From Deltaproteobacteria bacterium (GTDB lineage Bacteria > Desulfobacterota > Binatia > Binatales > Binataceae), in NCBI GenBank assembly GCA_021799555.1, contig JAJZAG010000002.1, positions 1 through 45,102 on the forward strand: a stretch of DNA of 45,102 bases, read 5' to 3'. Positions 32,116-41,019 of the stretch are shown piece after piece; position 1 is the stretch's first letter; every line of letters begins with the position of its first letter. Made by a program: the position numbers and the translations under genes. Below the pieces are notes generated by a model, which was not told the origin of the DNA, did no database searches, and was given only the letters and a program-made list of their open reading frames with translations.

Positions 32116-32868
32116 TTAGCGGAATAAATCGGCTTCGGCGGGGCGAATCAATACTTTCGCACTGCCGTCGAAGGGTTGATAGGGATAGCCGCGCACCAGC
32201 ACGGCGGGAATCGCGCCGGCTTTTTCCATCAGCAGGCCGGCCGCGCAGGCCAGTTCGTCGGCGATCGCAACGACGGTGTGATGCAGTTCGCGGCCGGCCA
32301 GATCAGCGGTGCCGCGCAAATCAAGCATCGCGTTCATTCCGGCGATCCCGAGGCAGATTTCGGTCAGGCCGTCGCGCCATGGACGACCGAATGTGTCGGT
32401 GACGAGCACGGCGAGGTCGACGCCGAAGCGGTCGCGGAGACCAGTGCGGATTCTGCGCGCGGAGGCGTCGGGATCGACGGGCAAGAGGATTGCGCTGTCG
32501 TTTTCGAGGCTGTTGGATTCATCGACGCCTGCGTTGGCGCAGACCCATCCGGGACCGGTCTCGACGATAATCACGCCGCGATCGTTGCGCACGATGCGAT
32601 TGGTCTGGCGCAGCACGAGCTCGACGGCGCGCGGATCTTTTTCCCACCTTGCGGCGACACTTTTAGCGAATTCCGACGGTTCGATATCGCCAAGATGGAC
32701 TACGCGGCCCTCGGATTTCGAGACGATTTTCTGGCAGACGACAAGGATATCGCAAGTTTCGGGGCGAAGTCCGCTGCGGTCGAGTGCGTCTCCGATAAGC
32801 GCGGCCAAATCGTCGCCCGCCTTGACCATCGGGATTCCTTCGATCGCGGTGAGTGAAATCGAGCGCAT
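32116..32868 (-). CDS. cofE: coenzyme F420-0:L-glutamate ligase
   Basis: A 250-residue enzyme that adds L-glutamate residues to F420-0 using GTP. The order Val-Cys-Gln-Lys-Ile-Val-Ser-Lys-Ser-Glu-Gly, Arg-Gln-Thr-x-Arg-Ile-Val, Asn-Ala-Gly-Val-Asp-x-Ser-Asn, then Val-Thr-Asp-Thr-Phe-Gly-Arg-Pro-Trp-Arg is diagnostic. It is the single-domain archaeal-like CofE. The FMN nitroreductase domain fused in mycobacterial FbiB is absent. The ATG at 32868 is chosen because the upstream extension would overlap cofD. It lies between cofD and the polyprenyl synthase. Confidence 0.95.
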   Translation of the reverse strand: MRSISLTAIEGIPMVKAGDDLAALIGDALDRSGLRPETCDILVVCQKIVSKSEGRVVHLGDIEPSEFAKSVAARWEKDPRAVELVLRQTNRIVRNDRGVIIVETGPGWVCANAGVDESNSLENDSAILLPVDPDASARRIRTGLRDRFGVDLAVLVTDTFGRPWRDGLTEICLGIAGMNAMLDLRGTADLAGRELHHTVVAIADELACAAGLLMEKAGAIPAVLVRGYPYQPFDGSAKVLIRPAEADLFR

Positions 32869-32881
32869 CGGTCGGACAAGC

Positions 32882-33847
32882 TTACACGGGAAGCGCGCGC
32901 AGGACCACATCGGCGAGCCGCGCCGCCTTTTCGGGGGTGGTCATAATCGTATCCGTGACGGCCGCGCGCATCCCGAGTTTTTCGATTGCGGGTGCCAAAG
33001 CGCGGTCGGCGTTGTCGATGACGAAGGTGCCAGCTATATCCTGGTAAAGGCGGGCGACCGCGAGCGCCGACGCCGGCATCCCGAGTCCGCGCAGCATCTT
33101 GTCCGCAGGCCCCTTGATCGTTTTGCCGCCGACAATCGGGCTGATTGCGGCGACGTGGGGACGTATGCGGTGCAGTAGCGTGCGCACGCCGCGCAGGGCC
33201 AAGATCGGGCCGAGTGAGACGAAGGGATTCGACGGCGCCATGATCACCGCGGCTGACTCGCCGATTGCGCGTAGCGCCGCCGGAAGCGGACCGGCGGCGC
33301 GCGCGCCGCGTATCTCGATCCGCTCGACGATGCCGCGCGCCCGCCCGCGGACAAAGTATTGTTGGAAGGCAAGCGGCGCTCGGCCGCGGAGTTTTACGAA
33401 CGTTCGCACCTGATCGTCGCTCATCGGCATCACCTCGGCGCGGACGCCCAGCGCGCGCGCGATTTCGGCCGTCACCTGCGACAGGCGCGCGCCGGCGCGC
33501 ATCCGCTCGGTGCGGTAGATGTGGGTGGCCAAGTCGCGGTCGCCAAGCGTGAACCAGTGCGGACCGTAAAAACGATCGAGCGCCTCGAGCGTCGCGTGCG
33601 AATCGTTTTCGCGGCCATAGCCCAGCGTCCGGTTGACCACGCCCGCGAGCGTATAGGTCACGGTGTCGATATCGGGCGAGACGTGGAGGCCATAGAAGAT
33701 GTCGTCGTCGCCGGTGTTGACGACGATCGACATCCTCTCAGGCGCAACCCGACGCGCCAGGCCGCGGATGAACTTAGCAGCACCCACTCCCCCCGCAAGC
33801 GTGGTGATCCGCGAGCGGGGTGGAAGTGGCAATCGGGCGCGCCCCAT
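32882..33847 (-). CDS. cofD: 2-phospho-L-lactate transferase (F420-0 synthase)
   Basis: A 321-residue enzyme that joins the phospho-lactyl (or phosphoenolpyruvyl) GDP precursor to the deazaflavin Fo. The N-terminal Leu-Ala-Gly-Gly-Val-Gly-Ala-Ala-Lys-Phe is the family signature. Asn-Thr-Gly-Asp-Asp ... Gly-Leu-His-Val-Ser-Pro-Asp follows, and Pro-Ser-Asn-Pro-Phe-Val-Ser-Leu-Gly-Pro-Ile is near the middle. The ATG lies inside cofH, giving a 74-bp overlap; a TTG five codons later is the only other start before the signature. The cofC guanylyltransferase gene is not in the window. Confidence 0.94.
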   Translation of the reverse strand: MGRARLPLPPRSRITTLAGGVGAAKFIRGLARRVAPERMSIVVNTGDDDIFYGLHVSPDIDTVTYTLAGVVNRTLGYGRENDSHATLEALDRFYGPHWFTLGDRDLATHIYRTERMRAGARLSQVTAEIARALGVRAEVMPMSDDQVRTFVKLRGRAPLAFQQYFVRGRARGIVERIEIRGARAAGPLPAALRAIGESAAVIMAPSNPFVSLGPILALRGVRTLLHRIRPHVAAISPIVGGKTIKGPADKMLRGLGMPASALAVARLYQDIAGTFVIDNADRALAPAIEKLGMRAAVTDTIMTTPEKAARLADVVLRALPV

Positions 33848-35027
33848 TGGGAGCCTTTTTTCCGTAGAGTTTTTTGTAGAGGGTGTTGCGTTCGACGGCG
33901 ACGCGGCCCATCGCGCGCGCTTTTTCCTCGATCAAATCGACCGGTACGAACTCGCCGGATTCGCCACCCGCTTGCGCGGTGATGCTCTCCTCCATCAGGG
34001 TGCCTGAAAAATCGTTGCACCCGGCCTTGAGCGTAAGCGCGGCGAGATCGGGTCCGAGCTTCACCCATGAGGTCTGCAGATTGTCGATATAGCCGCGCAG
34101 GAAGACGCGCGAGAACGCATACATCTGGAAGTCGAGTGTGCCGTTTGGGATCTCCTTAACAAGTCCTTTGCGGAACATCATCGTGTTCTGATGAATAAAG
34201 CGCAGCGGCACGAACTCGGTGAATCCGTGCGTCTCTTTCTGGATCGTGCGGAGCAGGTTCAGGTGATTGACTACCTGGCGCGGAGTTTCGATATGCCCGT
34301 ACATCACGGTCGAGGTGGTCGGCACTCCGGCGGCGTGCGCGCTGGTGATGATATCGACCCACGCCGCGACATCGACCTTTTTGTGCGAAAGGATCTCCCG
34401 CACAGAATCGTCAAGAATCTCGGCCGCCGTGCCGGGAATCGACCCTAGACCGTGATCGCGCAGCATCGCGATATATTCCGGATATTCCATGTGCACACGC
34501 TTGGCGCCGTACATGATCTCCATCGGAGAGAACGCGTGAACGTGGATAGCCGGGAACGCGCCTTTGATCACGTCGAGCAGGTCGCGGTACTTAAAGGGTG
34601 GCATCTCGGGATTAATCCCACCCTGCATGCAGACTTCGGTGGCGCCACGCGCGACCGCGTCGGCGACTTTGCCGAGGATAACCTCGTCGGAATGGTCGTA
34701 GGCGTCGGACTCCCAACGCTGGCGTTTGAAGCCGCAGAACTGGCAGCCGACAAAACAGATATTGGTGAAGTTGAGATTGCGATTTACGACATAGGTGACT
34801 TCGTCGCCCACATCTTCGGCGCGCGCGAGGTCCGCGCACTTCACCAGGGCGCGCAGATCGTCGCCCTTCGCGGTGTAAAGCGCGAGTCCTTCTTCGGGCG
34901 TGATTTCAATTCTCGCGCGGCTGTTTTCGAGCGGTGCTCGAACGGTGGGCGAGGCTTTGGCAAGGAGCACCTCGACCGGGGTCGCTGCGATTTCGTTAAC
35001 CCAGTTTCGCCAATCGGCAAGATTCAT
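33774..35027 (-). CDS. cofH: F420 biosynthesis radical SAM protein CofH
   Basis: A 417-residue radical SAM enzyme that, with CofG, makes the 5-deazaflavin Fo from tyrosine and a pyrimidine. The cluster motif Cys-Phe-Val-Gly-Cys-Gln-Phe-Cys has Cys91, Cys95 and Cys98. The ATG at 35027 overlaps the cofG stop in an ATGA arrangement. The last 25 residues end in His-His-Ala-Cys-Gly-Gly-Ser-Gly-Cys-Cys. They are coded almost exactly by the 74 bp shared with cofD and look like a metal-binding tail not typical of the family. Confidence 0.94.
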   Translation of the reverse strand: MNLADWRNWVNEIAATPVEVLLAKASPTVRAPLENSRARIEITPEEGLALYTAKGDDLRALVKCADLARAEDVGDEVTYVVNRNLNFTNICFVGCQFCGFKRQRWESDAYDHSDEVILGKVADAVARGATEVCMQGGINPEMPPFKYRDLLDVIKGAFPAIHVHAFSPMEIMYGAKRVHMEYPEYIAMLRDHGLGSIPGTAAEILDDSVREILSHKKVDVAAWVDIITSAHAAGVPTTSTVMYGHIETPRQVVNHLNLLRTIQKETHGFTEFVPLRFIHQNTMMFRKGLVKEIPNGTLDFQMYAFSRVFLRGYIDNLQTSWVKLGPDLAALTLKAGCNDFSGTLMEESITAQAGGESGEFVPVDLIEEKARAMGRVAVERNTLYKKLYGKKAPNGARPIATSTPLADHHACGGSGCC

Positions 35028-36223
35028 GATGCTGTTCCCCGGGTTCGTTCCCAAATCGCGCGCACATTAGTCGCGACCGCCGGGTCGAGCCATTCGTCAT
35101 TTATATATTCTTGGTAAACGGCCAGGCGCTCGCCGAGCGTAAAGCCCGCGCGTGCGCACCTTTCGCCGAGGCGTTCGAGATGCGGCCACGGCGCTTCGGG
35201 ATTCACATAGTCTTTCGACAACGGCGAGATTCCGCCGAAATCGTTGATTCCCGCGCGGATGAACAGCTCGATTTCGCCGGGCGATAGATTCGGCGGCGCC
35301 TGCACGTTCATCGCGGGACCGAGGACCAGGCGTGCGGTGGCGATCGCGCGCGCCATCTCGTAAGCCTCGGGCTCGGGCGCCGATGCCATCGCGATTTCCG
35401 GCTTGGCTCGGAAATTCTGGATGATGACTTCCTGAATATGACCGTGACGCTCGTGCGAATCGCGCAGCGCGATCAGGCTCTGAGCGCGCTCGGCGACGGT
35501 CTCGCCGATTCCGAGCAGGATTCCGCTCGTGAACGGGATTCGCAGTGCGCCGGCTTCGTCGATCATCTTCATCCTGAGAGCAGGATCCTTGTCGGGCGCC
35601 GCCTGATGCGCTCCGCCGCGTGCGCGCAGCCGCGGCGAGATCGACTCGAGCATCAGCCCCATCGAGACATTGAGCGGCCGCAGCATCGCCATTTCGTCGC
35701 GCGACATCAGCCCGGCATTGGTGTGCGGCAACAGCCCCTCGCCGATCGCGATCGCGCACGCGCGGCCGACGTATTCGATCGTCGAGCGAACGCCGAGCGT
35801 GTCGAGCGTCGCGCGATATTCCTTGAACGCGACCTCGGGCTTGTCGCCCAGGCACATCAGCGCCTCTTTGCATCCGAGCTCGTGCCCGCGGCGCGACCAT
35901 TCGGCGATCTCGGCGGGCATCATGGTCCATGCGCCGGGGTCGCCGGGATCTTTGCGGAACGTGCAGTAGGTGCAGCGGTCGCGGCACAGATTCGTGATCG
36001 GCAGGAAAACCTTGCGCGAGTATGTGATCGCGTGGCCCTTGCCGCGGTCGCGCAGCTCGCCGGCCACGGCGAGAAGATCCTCGAATTCGCTCGCTGGGCA
36101 ATCGATTAGGGCGATCGCTTCGGCCTCGGTCAGGCGCGCGCCGCCGAGCGCGCGATCCAGCACCGGGCGAATCGATGCAGCCGAGCGAGCGAAAGATATA
36201 GCGGCAAGCTCTGCGAAGGCCAT
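35024..36223 (-). CDS. cofG: F420 biosynthesis radical SAM protein CofG
   Basis: A 399-residue radical SAM enzyme, the partner of CofH in Fo synthesis. The motif Cys-Arg-Asp-Arg-Cys-Thr-Tyr-Cys has Cys80, Cys84 and Cys87. The rest follows the family: Gly-Ile-Leu-Leu-Gly-Ile-Gly-Glu-Thr, Glu-Val-Ile-Ile-Gln-Asn-Phe, then Asn-Asp-Phe-Gly-Gly-Ile-Ser-Pro. AGGA seven bases before the ATG at 36223 favours this start over an ATG 21 bases upstream. It is the first gene of the cof operon, with about 110 bp of non-coding DNA upstream. Confidence 0.94.
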   Translation of the reverse strand: MAFAELAAISFARSAASIRPVLDRALGGARLTEAEAIALIDCPASEFEDLLAVAGELRDRGKGHAITYSRKVFLPITNLCRDRCTYCTFRKDPGDPGAWTMMPAEIAEWSRRGHELGCKEALMCLGDKPEVAFKEYRATLDTLGVRSTIEYVGRACAIAIGEGLLPHTNAGLMSRDEMAMLRPLNVSMGLMLESISPRLRARGGAHQAAPDKDPALRMKMIDEAGALRIPFTSGILLGIGETVAERAQSLIALRDSHERHGHIQEVIIQNFRAKPEIAMASAPEPEAYEMARAIATARLVLGPAMNVQAPPNLSPGEIELFIRAGINDFGGISPLSKDYVNPEAPWPHLERLGERCARAGFTLGERLAVYQEYINDEWLDPAVATNVRAIWERTRGTAS

Positions 36224-36333
36224 CCTTCGGTCCTTATAGGCCATACCATAGGTGCAGGCAACCGACAGGTTTCAGTTTGCTACTGGCTCGTTGCGTGATA
36301 GCGACTTGCGCCGGCGAACGGGTGGGGCGCAAG

Positions 36334-36960
36334 TCACGGTATGAACATCATCCCAATCATCAGAAGAGGTACAAGCCAGCTCATCCAGCTCGTTTGTTGC
36401 TGGCTGACGTACTGTTGTGTTTGATCCACGGCAGGGTAATTTTGCTGATTTGCGATTTGGGATAGAACTTTGTTCGCGTCGCTGCCGTTGGATCCGGAGG
36501 AAGTTCCCGCGGAGGCCGAATCGTTGTTTGCAGCGAGTAGCTCCGGCTGGACGACTACACGATTTTCAATCACGACGTCGGGATCTCGCACGACCTGCCG
36601 CACCCTGGCTTCCGCGTTTTGCTTGCCATACGGAGTTGCCGTGTACCCATAGAGGATCACTTGGCGGCTGGTCCCACTACCTAGAACTTGCGCGCCGACA
36701 AGCGGAAGACGATGGTTTTTAAGGTAGTCGGTGATGACTCGGCTCTGACCAGCGGGATCCGTAGGCAATTCGGGCAGCGACTCCGTCGAACCGGAATGCA
36801 CCGCGCCGCTTCCTGACTCAATTTGAGGGGCTGACGGGGTCGCTACGGGGGCTGGAACTGCCGGTGCGCTGGAGACTGCCGCGCATGCTTCCATCCCGAT
36901 CGCACCTAGAACTAGCGAAACTACCAGAGCGATTTGGGCCACCCGCTCCATCGCAGTCAT
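36334..36960 (-). CDS. envelope protein with BON-like domain and C-terminal membrane segment
   Basis: A 208-residue protein. The hydrophobic N-terminus is followed by Gly-Met-Glu-Ala-Cys, so it may be a signal peptide or a weak lipobox. A Pro/Ala/Ser-rich linker covers about residues 30-70. Residues about 70-140 (Arg-Val-Ile-Thr-Asp-Tyr-Leu ... Val-Ile-Leu-Tyr-Gly-Tyr ... Ala-Glu-Ala-Arg-Val-Arg) resemble a BON-like alpha/beta module. A Ser/Gly/Asn/Gln-rich stretch leads to a final hydrophobic segment. AGAGGA precedes the ATG. It stands between cofG and a TRIC-type gene. The function is unknown. Confidence 0.65.
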   Translation of the reverse strand: MTAMERVAQIALVVSLVLGAIGMEACAAVSSAPAVPAPVATPSAPQIESGSGAVHSGSTESLPELPTDPAGQSRVITDYLKNHRLPLVGAQVLGSGTSRQVILYGYTATPYGKQNAEARVRQVVRDPDVVIENRVVVQPELLAANNDSASAGTSSGSNGSDANKVLSQIANQQNYPAVDQTQQYVSQQQTSWMSWLVPLLMIGMMFIP

Positions 36961-37025
36961 CGGGAAATCCTCTATCGATTATTGCATAGTGTAGCACTTA
37001 TTCCGGTTCGGCAAGCATCGGGCGT

Positions 37026-37676
37026 TCAAGCGATTTTGGGCAAATTCCAATGGCGCCAAACCGCGATGATTCGAAGGCCAAAGCAAAACACGCCGCCGAG
37101 GATCGCGGAGAGCGTCGGCGAGATCCCGAGCTTGCGGCTGATGACCATCACCGTGGCGCCGGCCAGCGCCGCAGTCGCGTATACGTCGGAAAGCAAAATG
37201 GCGGGCACGCGCGAGAGCAGCACGTCGCGCACCGTACCCCCGCCGACGGCCGTGATCGTTCCCATCAAGGTTGCGATGAAGGCGTTGATCTGATTGTCGA
37301 GCGCCTTCGCGGTTCCCGCGACCGCGAATAGCGCGAGACCGCCGGCATCGAGTGCGACGAGTACCGGAAAAGGAATTCGCCAGATGAACTGATGGACTAA
37401 AATCACCGCGGCGCCACCGGTGAATGCGATCGCGGCGTAACGCCAATCGCGAATCGCCTGTGGCGGCGTCGCACCTATCAACACGTCGCGGATGATCCCG
37501 CCTGCCAGTGCTGTTGCGAACGAAAGCACCATGATTCCGAAGACGTCGAGATTGCCGATAATCGCAGCCATCGCTCCTTCCGCCGCGAACACGACCGTTC
37601 CCGCAATATCCACCGCGAAGAGCAAACGGTTCGGAGCGGAAATTGCTGGTCTCGTCGATGGATCGTTGATAGGCAC
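37026..37676 (-). CDS. UPF0126/TRIC-type membrane protein
   Basis: A 216-residue membrane protein with about seven hydrophobic helices in two repeated halves. Each half has a Gly-rich motif: Ala-Gly-Gly-Ile-Ile-Arg-Asp-Val-Leu near residue 60, and Gly-Gly-Gly-Thr-Val-Arg-Asp-Val-Leu near 145. This is the bacterial TRIC/UPF0126 (YadS/YicG) family, whose members form cation channels in some studies. The start is a GTG with a poor ribosome site. The second LLM gene ends 24 bp upstream on the same strand, so they may be co-transcribed. The transported ion is unknown. Confidence 0.88.
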   Translation of the reverse strand: MPINDPSTRPAISAPNRLLFAVDIAGTVVFAAEGAMAAIIGNLDVFGIMVLSFATALAGGIIRDVLIGATPPQAIRDWRYAAIAFTGGAAVILVHQFIWRIPFPVLVALDAGGLALFAVAGTAKALDNQINAFIATLMGTITAVGGGTVRDVLLSRVPAILLSDVYATAALAGATVMVISRKLGISPTLSAILGGVFCFGLRIIAVWRHWNLPKIA

Positions 37677-37700
37677 GTGGCTGGCTTGCGATGTGCCGAG

Positions 37701-38657
37701 TTACTTCGCGCGCACCGCTGGAATCACGTCTTCGGCAAAGCGCTGGACCTCGTCCATCTGATAGGGAGCCATCTGCATGAAAATGAAATGCGTCACTCCC
37801 GCTTTGCGGTAACGCTCGACCGTGTCGAGGCATTCATTTTTGCCGCCGATCATGATCTGGCGGCGTGCTTCTTCGGGCTTCTGTCCGCTCATCGCTCCGA
37901 CCAGCTGCATGACCATCTGCTCGCGCTCTTTCGACGCGCCGTAACATAGCGCCATCATGACCGTCTTCTCGATTTCGTCGGTGTTGCGCCCTTCGGTGTC
38001 GCCGTGACGCTCGATGACACTGATCAGATGCGCTATTCGCTCTGCGCTGCTGCCTGTCGAGTTCCACATGTCGGCGTGGCGCGCAACCAGCTTGAGCAGA
38101 GTCCTTTCTCCCTGGCCTCCGATCATAATCGGCGGATGCGGCCTGGTGAGCGGCTTCGGATTGCAGACCGCGTCCTTTACCTTGTAATGCCGTCCGTCGA
38201 GGCTGGTCTTGTTCTGCGTGAACATCCCCTTGATGATCTTGACCGATTCATCGAGCGCGCCCAGGCGGCCGGGAATCGTTTTGAAATCGATACCGAAGCT
38301 CTGATGCTCCAGCTCGTACCATCCAGCGCCGATTCCCAGGTTCAGCCGTCCTTGCGAAGCGACATCGAGCGTCGCCGCCATCTTCGCCAGCACGCACGGG
38401 TTGCGATAAGTGTTGCCGTTGACCAGCGCTCCGATTCGCGCGCGCTTGGTATGCTGGCTGAGCGCGGACAGCAGGGTCCATCCTTCCATGCACGGCCCGG
38501 TCGGGTCGGGCACGAAAATCGGATAGAAATGATCGAACACCCAGAGCGAGTCGTAACCCCAGCGGTCGGCCTTGCTCCAGAGGTCGCGAATTTCGTCGAA
38601 GGAGACATTCTGCTGTCCGGTCTGAATTCCAAAGCGAATCGGATGAGTCGTCGGCAT
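37701..38657 (-). CDS. LLM-class F420-dependent oxidoreductase (TIGR03560-like)
   Basis: A 318-residue luciferase-like TIM-barrel protein. Gly-Tyr-Asp-Ser-Leu-Trp-Val-Phe-Asp-His-Phe near residues 34-44, Gly-Arg-Leu-Asn-Leu-Gly-Ile-Gly-Ala-Gly-Trp near 103-113, and Pro-Pro-Ile-Met-Ile-Gly-Gly-Gln-Gly-Glu near 175-184 are usual for the F420 LLM group. AGGAGGT seven bases before the ATG is the strongest ribosome site in this part. The cof operon is 1.5 kb away, which makes F420 the likely cofactor. The substrate is unknown. Confidence 0.9.
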   Translation of the reverse strand: MPTTHPIRFGIQTGQQNVSFDEIRDLWSKADRWGYDSLWVFDHFYPIFVPDPTGPCMEGWTLLSALSQHTKRARIGALVNGNTYRNPCVLAKMAATLDVASQGRLNLGIGAGWYELEHQSFGIDFKTIPGRLGALDESVKIIKGMFTQNKTSLDGRHYKVKDAVCNPKPLTRPHPPIMIGGQGERTLLKLVARHADMWNSTGSSAERIAHLISVIERHGDTEGRNTDEIEKTVMMALCYGASKEREQMVMQLVGAMSGQKPEEARRQIMIGGKNECLDTVERYRKAGVTHFIFMQMAPYQMDEVQRFAEDVIPAVRAK

Positions 38658-38999
38658 CGCGGGTACCTCCTGATATTCGCATCAACGTAACATCAAGCTT
38701 GGGCAGGGCGAAGCCGCCGCTTTGGCGATTCAACACGCGGGGCACATCGTCGCTGCCCAATTCTCGGTGCAAGCCAATACGCCCCCGCCCGAAATATTCG
38801 CTCGAGATCCCAACTGACGTGCGCTTACGTCACGGCTGCCGCGCGCGATGCTGCCGAATCTTGATGACGCGGCGAGCGCAATGCTTCCAGGGATCGAACC
38901 CGTCGCTCGGTCGAGCGTTTAGTTGCCGGTTGGCCCGCTTGCCATCGATGCGCTACTCTTTTTTCTGATTTACCGACGCATCGAGGAGAATCGTCAGTT
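38658..38999. other. divergent intergenic region
   Basis: About 340 bp between the minus-strand LLM gene and the plus-strand E1 alpha gene. It must hold the promoters of both. No convincing gene was found. A 15-bp stretch at 38887-38901 looks like a tRNA T-arm on the minus strand, but no acceptor, D-arm or anticodon arm fits around it. Confidence 0.5.
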
Positions 39000-40025
39000 A
39001 TGCCTCAAGCCGAGGGTGCGCGCGTGCAGCCCGAGACCGCCGCGCGCGTCGAATATGAACTTCAGCTCTACTACTGGATGAAGCTGATCCGGGCGTTCGA
39101 GGATCGCGTCTCGCGGCTTCATCGCCAGAACAAAATCATGGGCGGCGTCTACTCGGGCGCCGGCCAGGAAGCTATCTGCACGGGAATCTGCGCGCCGCTC
39201 AAGGACGGCGATTTCGTCGCACCGCTGCATCGCGATCTCGGCGTCTTCCTGGTCCGCGGATGTGATCCTGCGCGGTTGATGGCGCAATTGATGGGCAAAG
39301 AGACCGGGCTGTCGCGCGGCAAGGACTCCTTCCTGCACGGCGGCGACATGGAGCATCTCATTTTCGGATCGACCTCGATGCTGGGATCATCGCTGCCGGT
39401 CGCTGTTGGCGCGGCACTTAAGTTCCGCATGAAACGCGAGAAGAACATCGCAGTCGCGTTTTTCGGCGAGGGTGCGTCTTCGCGGGGCGACGTGCACGAG
39501 GCGATGAATTTTGCCGGCGTGCAAAAGCTGCCAGTCCTGTTCGTGTGCGAGAATAATCGCTACGCCTACTCGACTCCGCTCGAAAAGCAGATGGCGATCG
39601 ACGACGTCGCCGACCGTGCCGAAGCTTACGGATTCAAGGGCCACGTCGTGTCGGGCAATGACCTGCTCGCGGTGCTCGAGGTGAGCGAGCGTGTGATCGC
39701 CCACGTCCGTGCGGGCGAGGGCCCTGCACTTATCGAGTGCAAGACCTACCGCTATCGCGGCCATAGCGAGCACGACGCGGCGCTGTACCGCGATCAGGAA
39801 GAGTTGCTCGAGTGGCAGACTCGCGACCCGATTCCGCAATATGAGTTGTTCCTTGAAAAGAAGGGCCATGACCTGAAGCATATCCGCGAGCAGATCGACG
39901 AGCGGACCCATCGCGTGGTCCAGGAGGCGGTCGATTTTGCCGAACAGAGCCCGCTGCCCAAACCTGAAGAAGCACTCGAAGATCTATACGCGCCCAATAG
40001 CGGCGCCGTTTCGAAAGCAAAATAA
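39000..40025 (+). CDS. 2-oxoacid dehydrogenase complex, E1 alpha subunit
   Basis: A 341-residue thiamine diphosphate enzyme subunit that decarboxylates a 2-oxoacid. The cofactor motif Gly-Glu-Gly-Ala-Ser-Ser ... Cys-Glu-Asn-Asn near residues 155-184 is clear. Arg-Gly-Lys-Asp-Ser-Phe-Leu-His ahead of it is the usual active-site region. Tyr-Arg-Tyr-Arg-Gly-His-Ser-Glu-His-Asp near 247-256 is the phosphorylation-loop-like segment. GAGGAG lies 11 bases before the ATG. E1 beta and E2 follow at once, so this is one operon. The substrate (pyruvate, acetoin or a branched-chain acid) is not settled by sequence alone. Confidence 0.92.
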   Translation: MPQAEGARVQPETAARVEYELQLYYWMKLIRAFEDRVSRLHRQNKIMGGVYSGAGQEAICTGICAPLKDGDFVAPLHRDLGVFLVRGCDPARLMAQLMGKETGLSRGKDSFLHGGDMEHLIFGSTSMLGSSLPVAVGAALKFRMKREKNIAVAFFGEGASSRGDVHEAMNFAGVQKLPVLFVCENNRYAYSTPLEKQMAIDDVADRAEAYGFKGHVVSGNDLLAVLEVSERVIAHVRAGEGPALIECKTYRYRGHSEHDAALYRDQEELLEWQTRDPIPQYELFLEKKGHDLKHIREQIDERTHRVVQEAVDFAEQSPLPKPEEALEDLYAPNSGAVSKAK

Positions 40026-40037
40026 AGGCATCAGACG

Positions 40038-41018
40038 ATGGAAATGACTTATATCAAGGCGATTAATTCCGCCCTGATGGAGGAAATGCGCCGCGACGAG
40101 AACGTCTTCATGATGGGCGAGGACGTCGGCGAACTTGGTGGGGCCTTCAAAGCAACCGAGGGTTTGCTCGAGGCGTTCGGAGAGGAACGGGTGATCGACA
40201 CTCCGATCTCCGAGGCGCTGATTGTCGGCGCAGGGATCGGCGCCGCCGTGCTCGGAATGCGCCCGATCGTCGAGATGCAGTTCGCCGATTTCATCTCGTG
40301 CGCGTTCGACCAGATTGTGAACATGGCTGCGACCACCCGCTATCGCCACGGTGGACGCGCCGAATGCCCGCTTGTGGTGCGCGCACCGTCCGGTGCCGGA
40401 ATCCACGGTGCGCTGTTCCATTCGCAGAATCCTGAAGCGTGGTTCACTCGAGTGCCGGGGCTCAAGGTCGTCGCGCCGGCGACCGTCTATGATGCCAAGG
40501 GGCTTCTCAAGGCGGCGATTCGCGACAACAATCCGGTCATCTACTTCGAACACAAGCGCCTTTACAGAAGCATTAAGGAAGATCTGCCCGACGCCGATTT
40601 CACCGTGCCGATCGGCGCGGCCGAAATCCGCAAGGAAGGAACCGATCTTTCGCTTATCACTTACGGCGGTACACTCGGCCAGTCGCTCGACGCGGCGAAG
40701 ATCGTCGAGAAAGAAGATGGCCTCGCTGTTGAGGTCCTCGATCTGCGTACGCTTCTGCCCCTCGACCGCGATGCGATTCTGGCCACGGCGCGCAAGACCG
40801 GAAAGGTGCTGGTCGTTCACGAAGATCGTCTGACCGGCGGCATCGGCGGCGAAGTCGCGGCGATTATCTCTGAGCACGCCTTCGAGTTTCTCGACGGTCC
40901 CGTCAGGCGGCTTTGCGCGCTCGACACGCACGTGGCGTTCAGTCCGCCGCTCGAAGAAGCGATCCTTCCCAACACCAACAAGATCGTCGATGCGATCCGC
41001 AGCCTTGCGGCCTACTGA
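40038..41018 (+). CDS. 2-oxoacid dehydrogenase complex, E1 beta subunit
   Basis: A 326-residue transketolase-type subunit that pairs with E1 alpha. Gly-Glu-Asp-Val-Gly near residues 27-31 and Thr-Pro-Ile-Ser-Glu near 55-59 bind or position thiamine diphosphate. Val-Arg-Ala-Pro-Ser-Gly-Ala-Gly-Ile-His-Gly near 114-124 and Leu-Asp-Leu-Arg-Thr-Leu-Leu-Pro-Leu-Asp near 234-243 are typical. It starts 12 bp after E1 alpha and stops one base before the E2 ATG, so the three genes are translated together. Confidence 0.94.
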   Translation: MEMTYIKAINSALMEEMRRDENVFMMGEDVGELGGAFKATEGLLEAFGEERVIDTPISEALIVGAGIGAAVLGMRPIVEMQFADFISCAFDQIVNMAATTRYRHGGRAECPLVVRAPSGAGIHGALFHSQNPEAWFTRVPGLKVVAPATVYDAKGLLKAAIRDNNPVIYFEHKRLYRSIKEDLPDADFTVPIGAAEIRKEGTDLSLITYGGTLGQSLDAAKIVEKEDGLAVEVLDLRTLLPLDRDAILATARKTGKVLVVHEDRLTGGIGGEVAAIISEHAFEFLDGPVRRLCALDTHVAFSPPLEEAILPNTNKIVDAIRSLAAY

Positions 41019-41019
41019 C

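Noticed and set aside
38887..38901. tRNA T-arm-like sequence on the minus strand
   Set aside because: No acceptor stem, D-arm or anticodon arm could be built upstream, and the T-stem itself has a mismatch.
38699..38968. 89-codon open frame in the LLM-E1 intergenic region
   Set aside because: No ribosome site, Arg/Cys-rich composition and no domain features.
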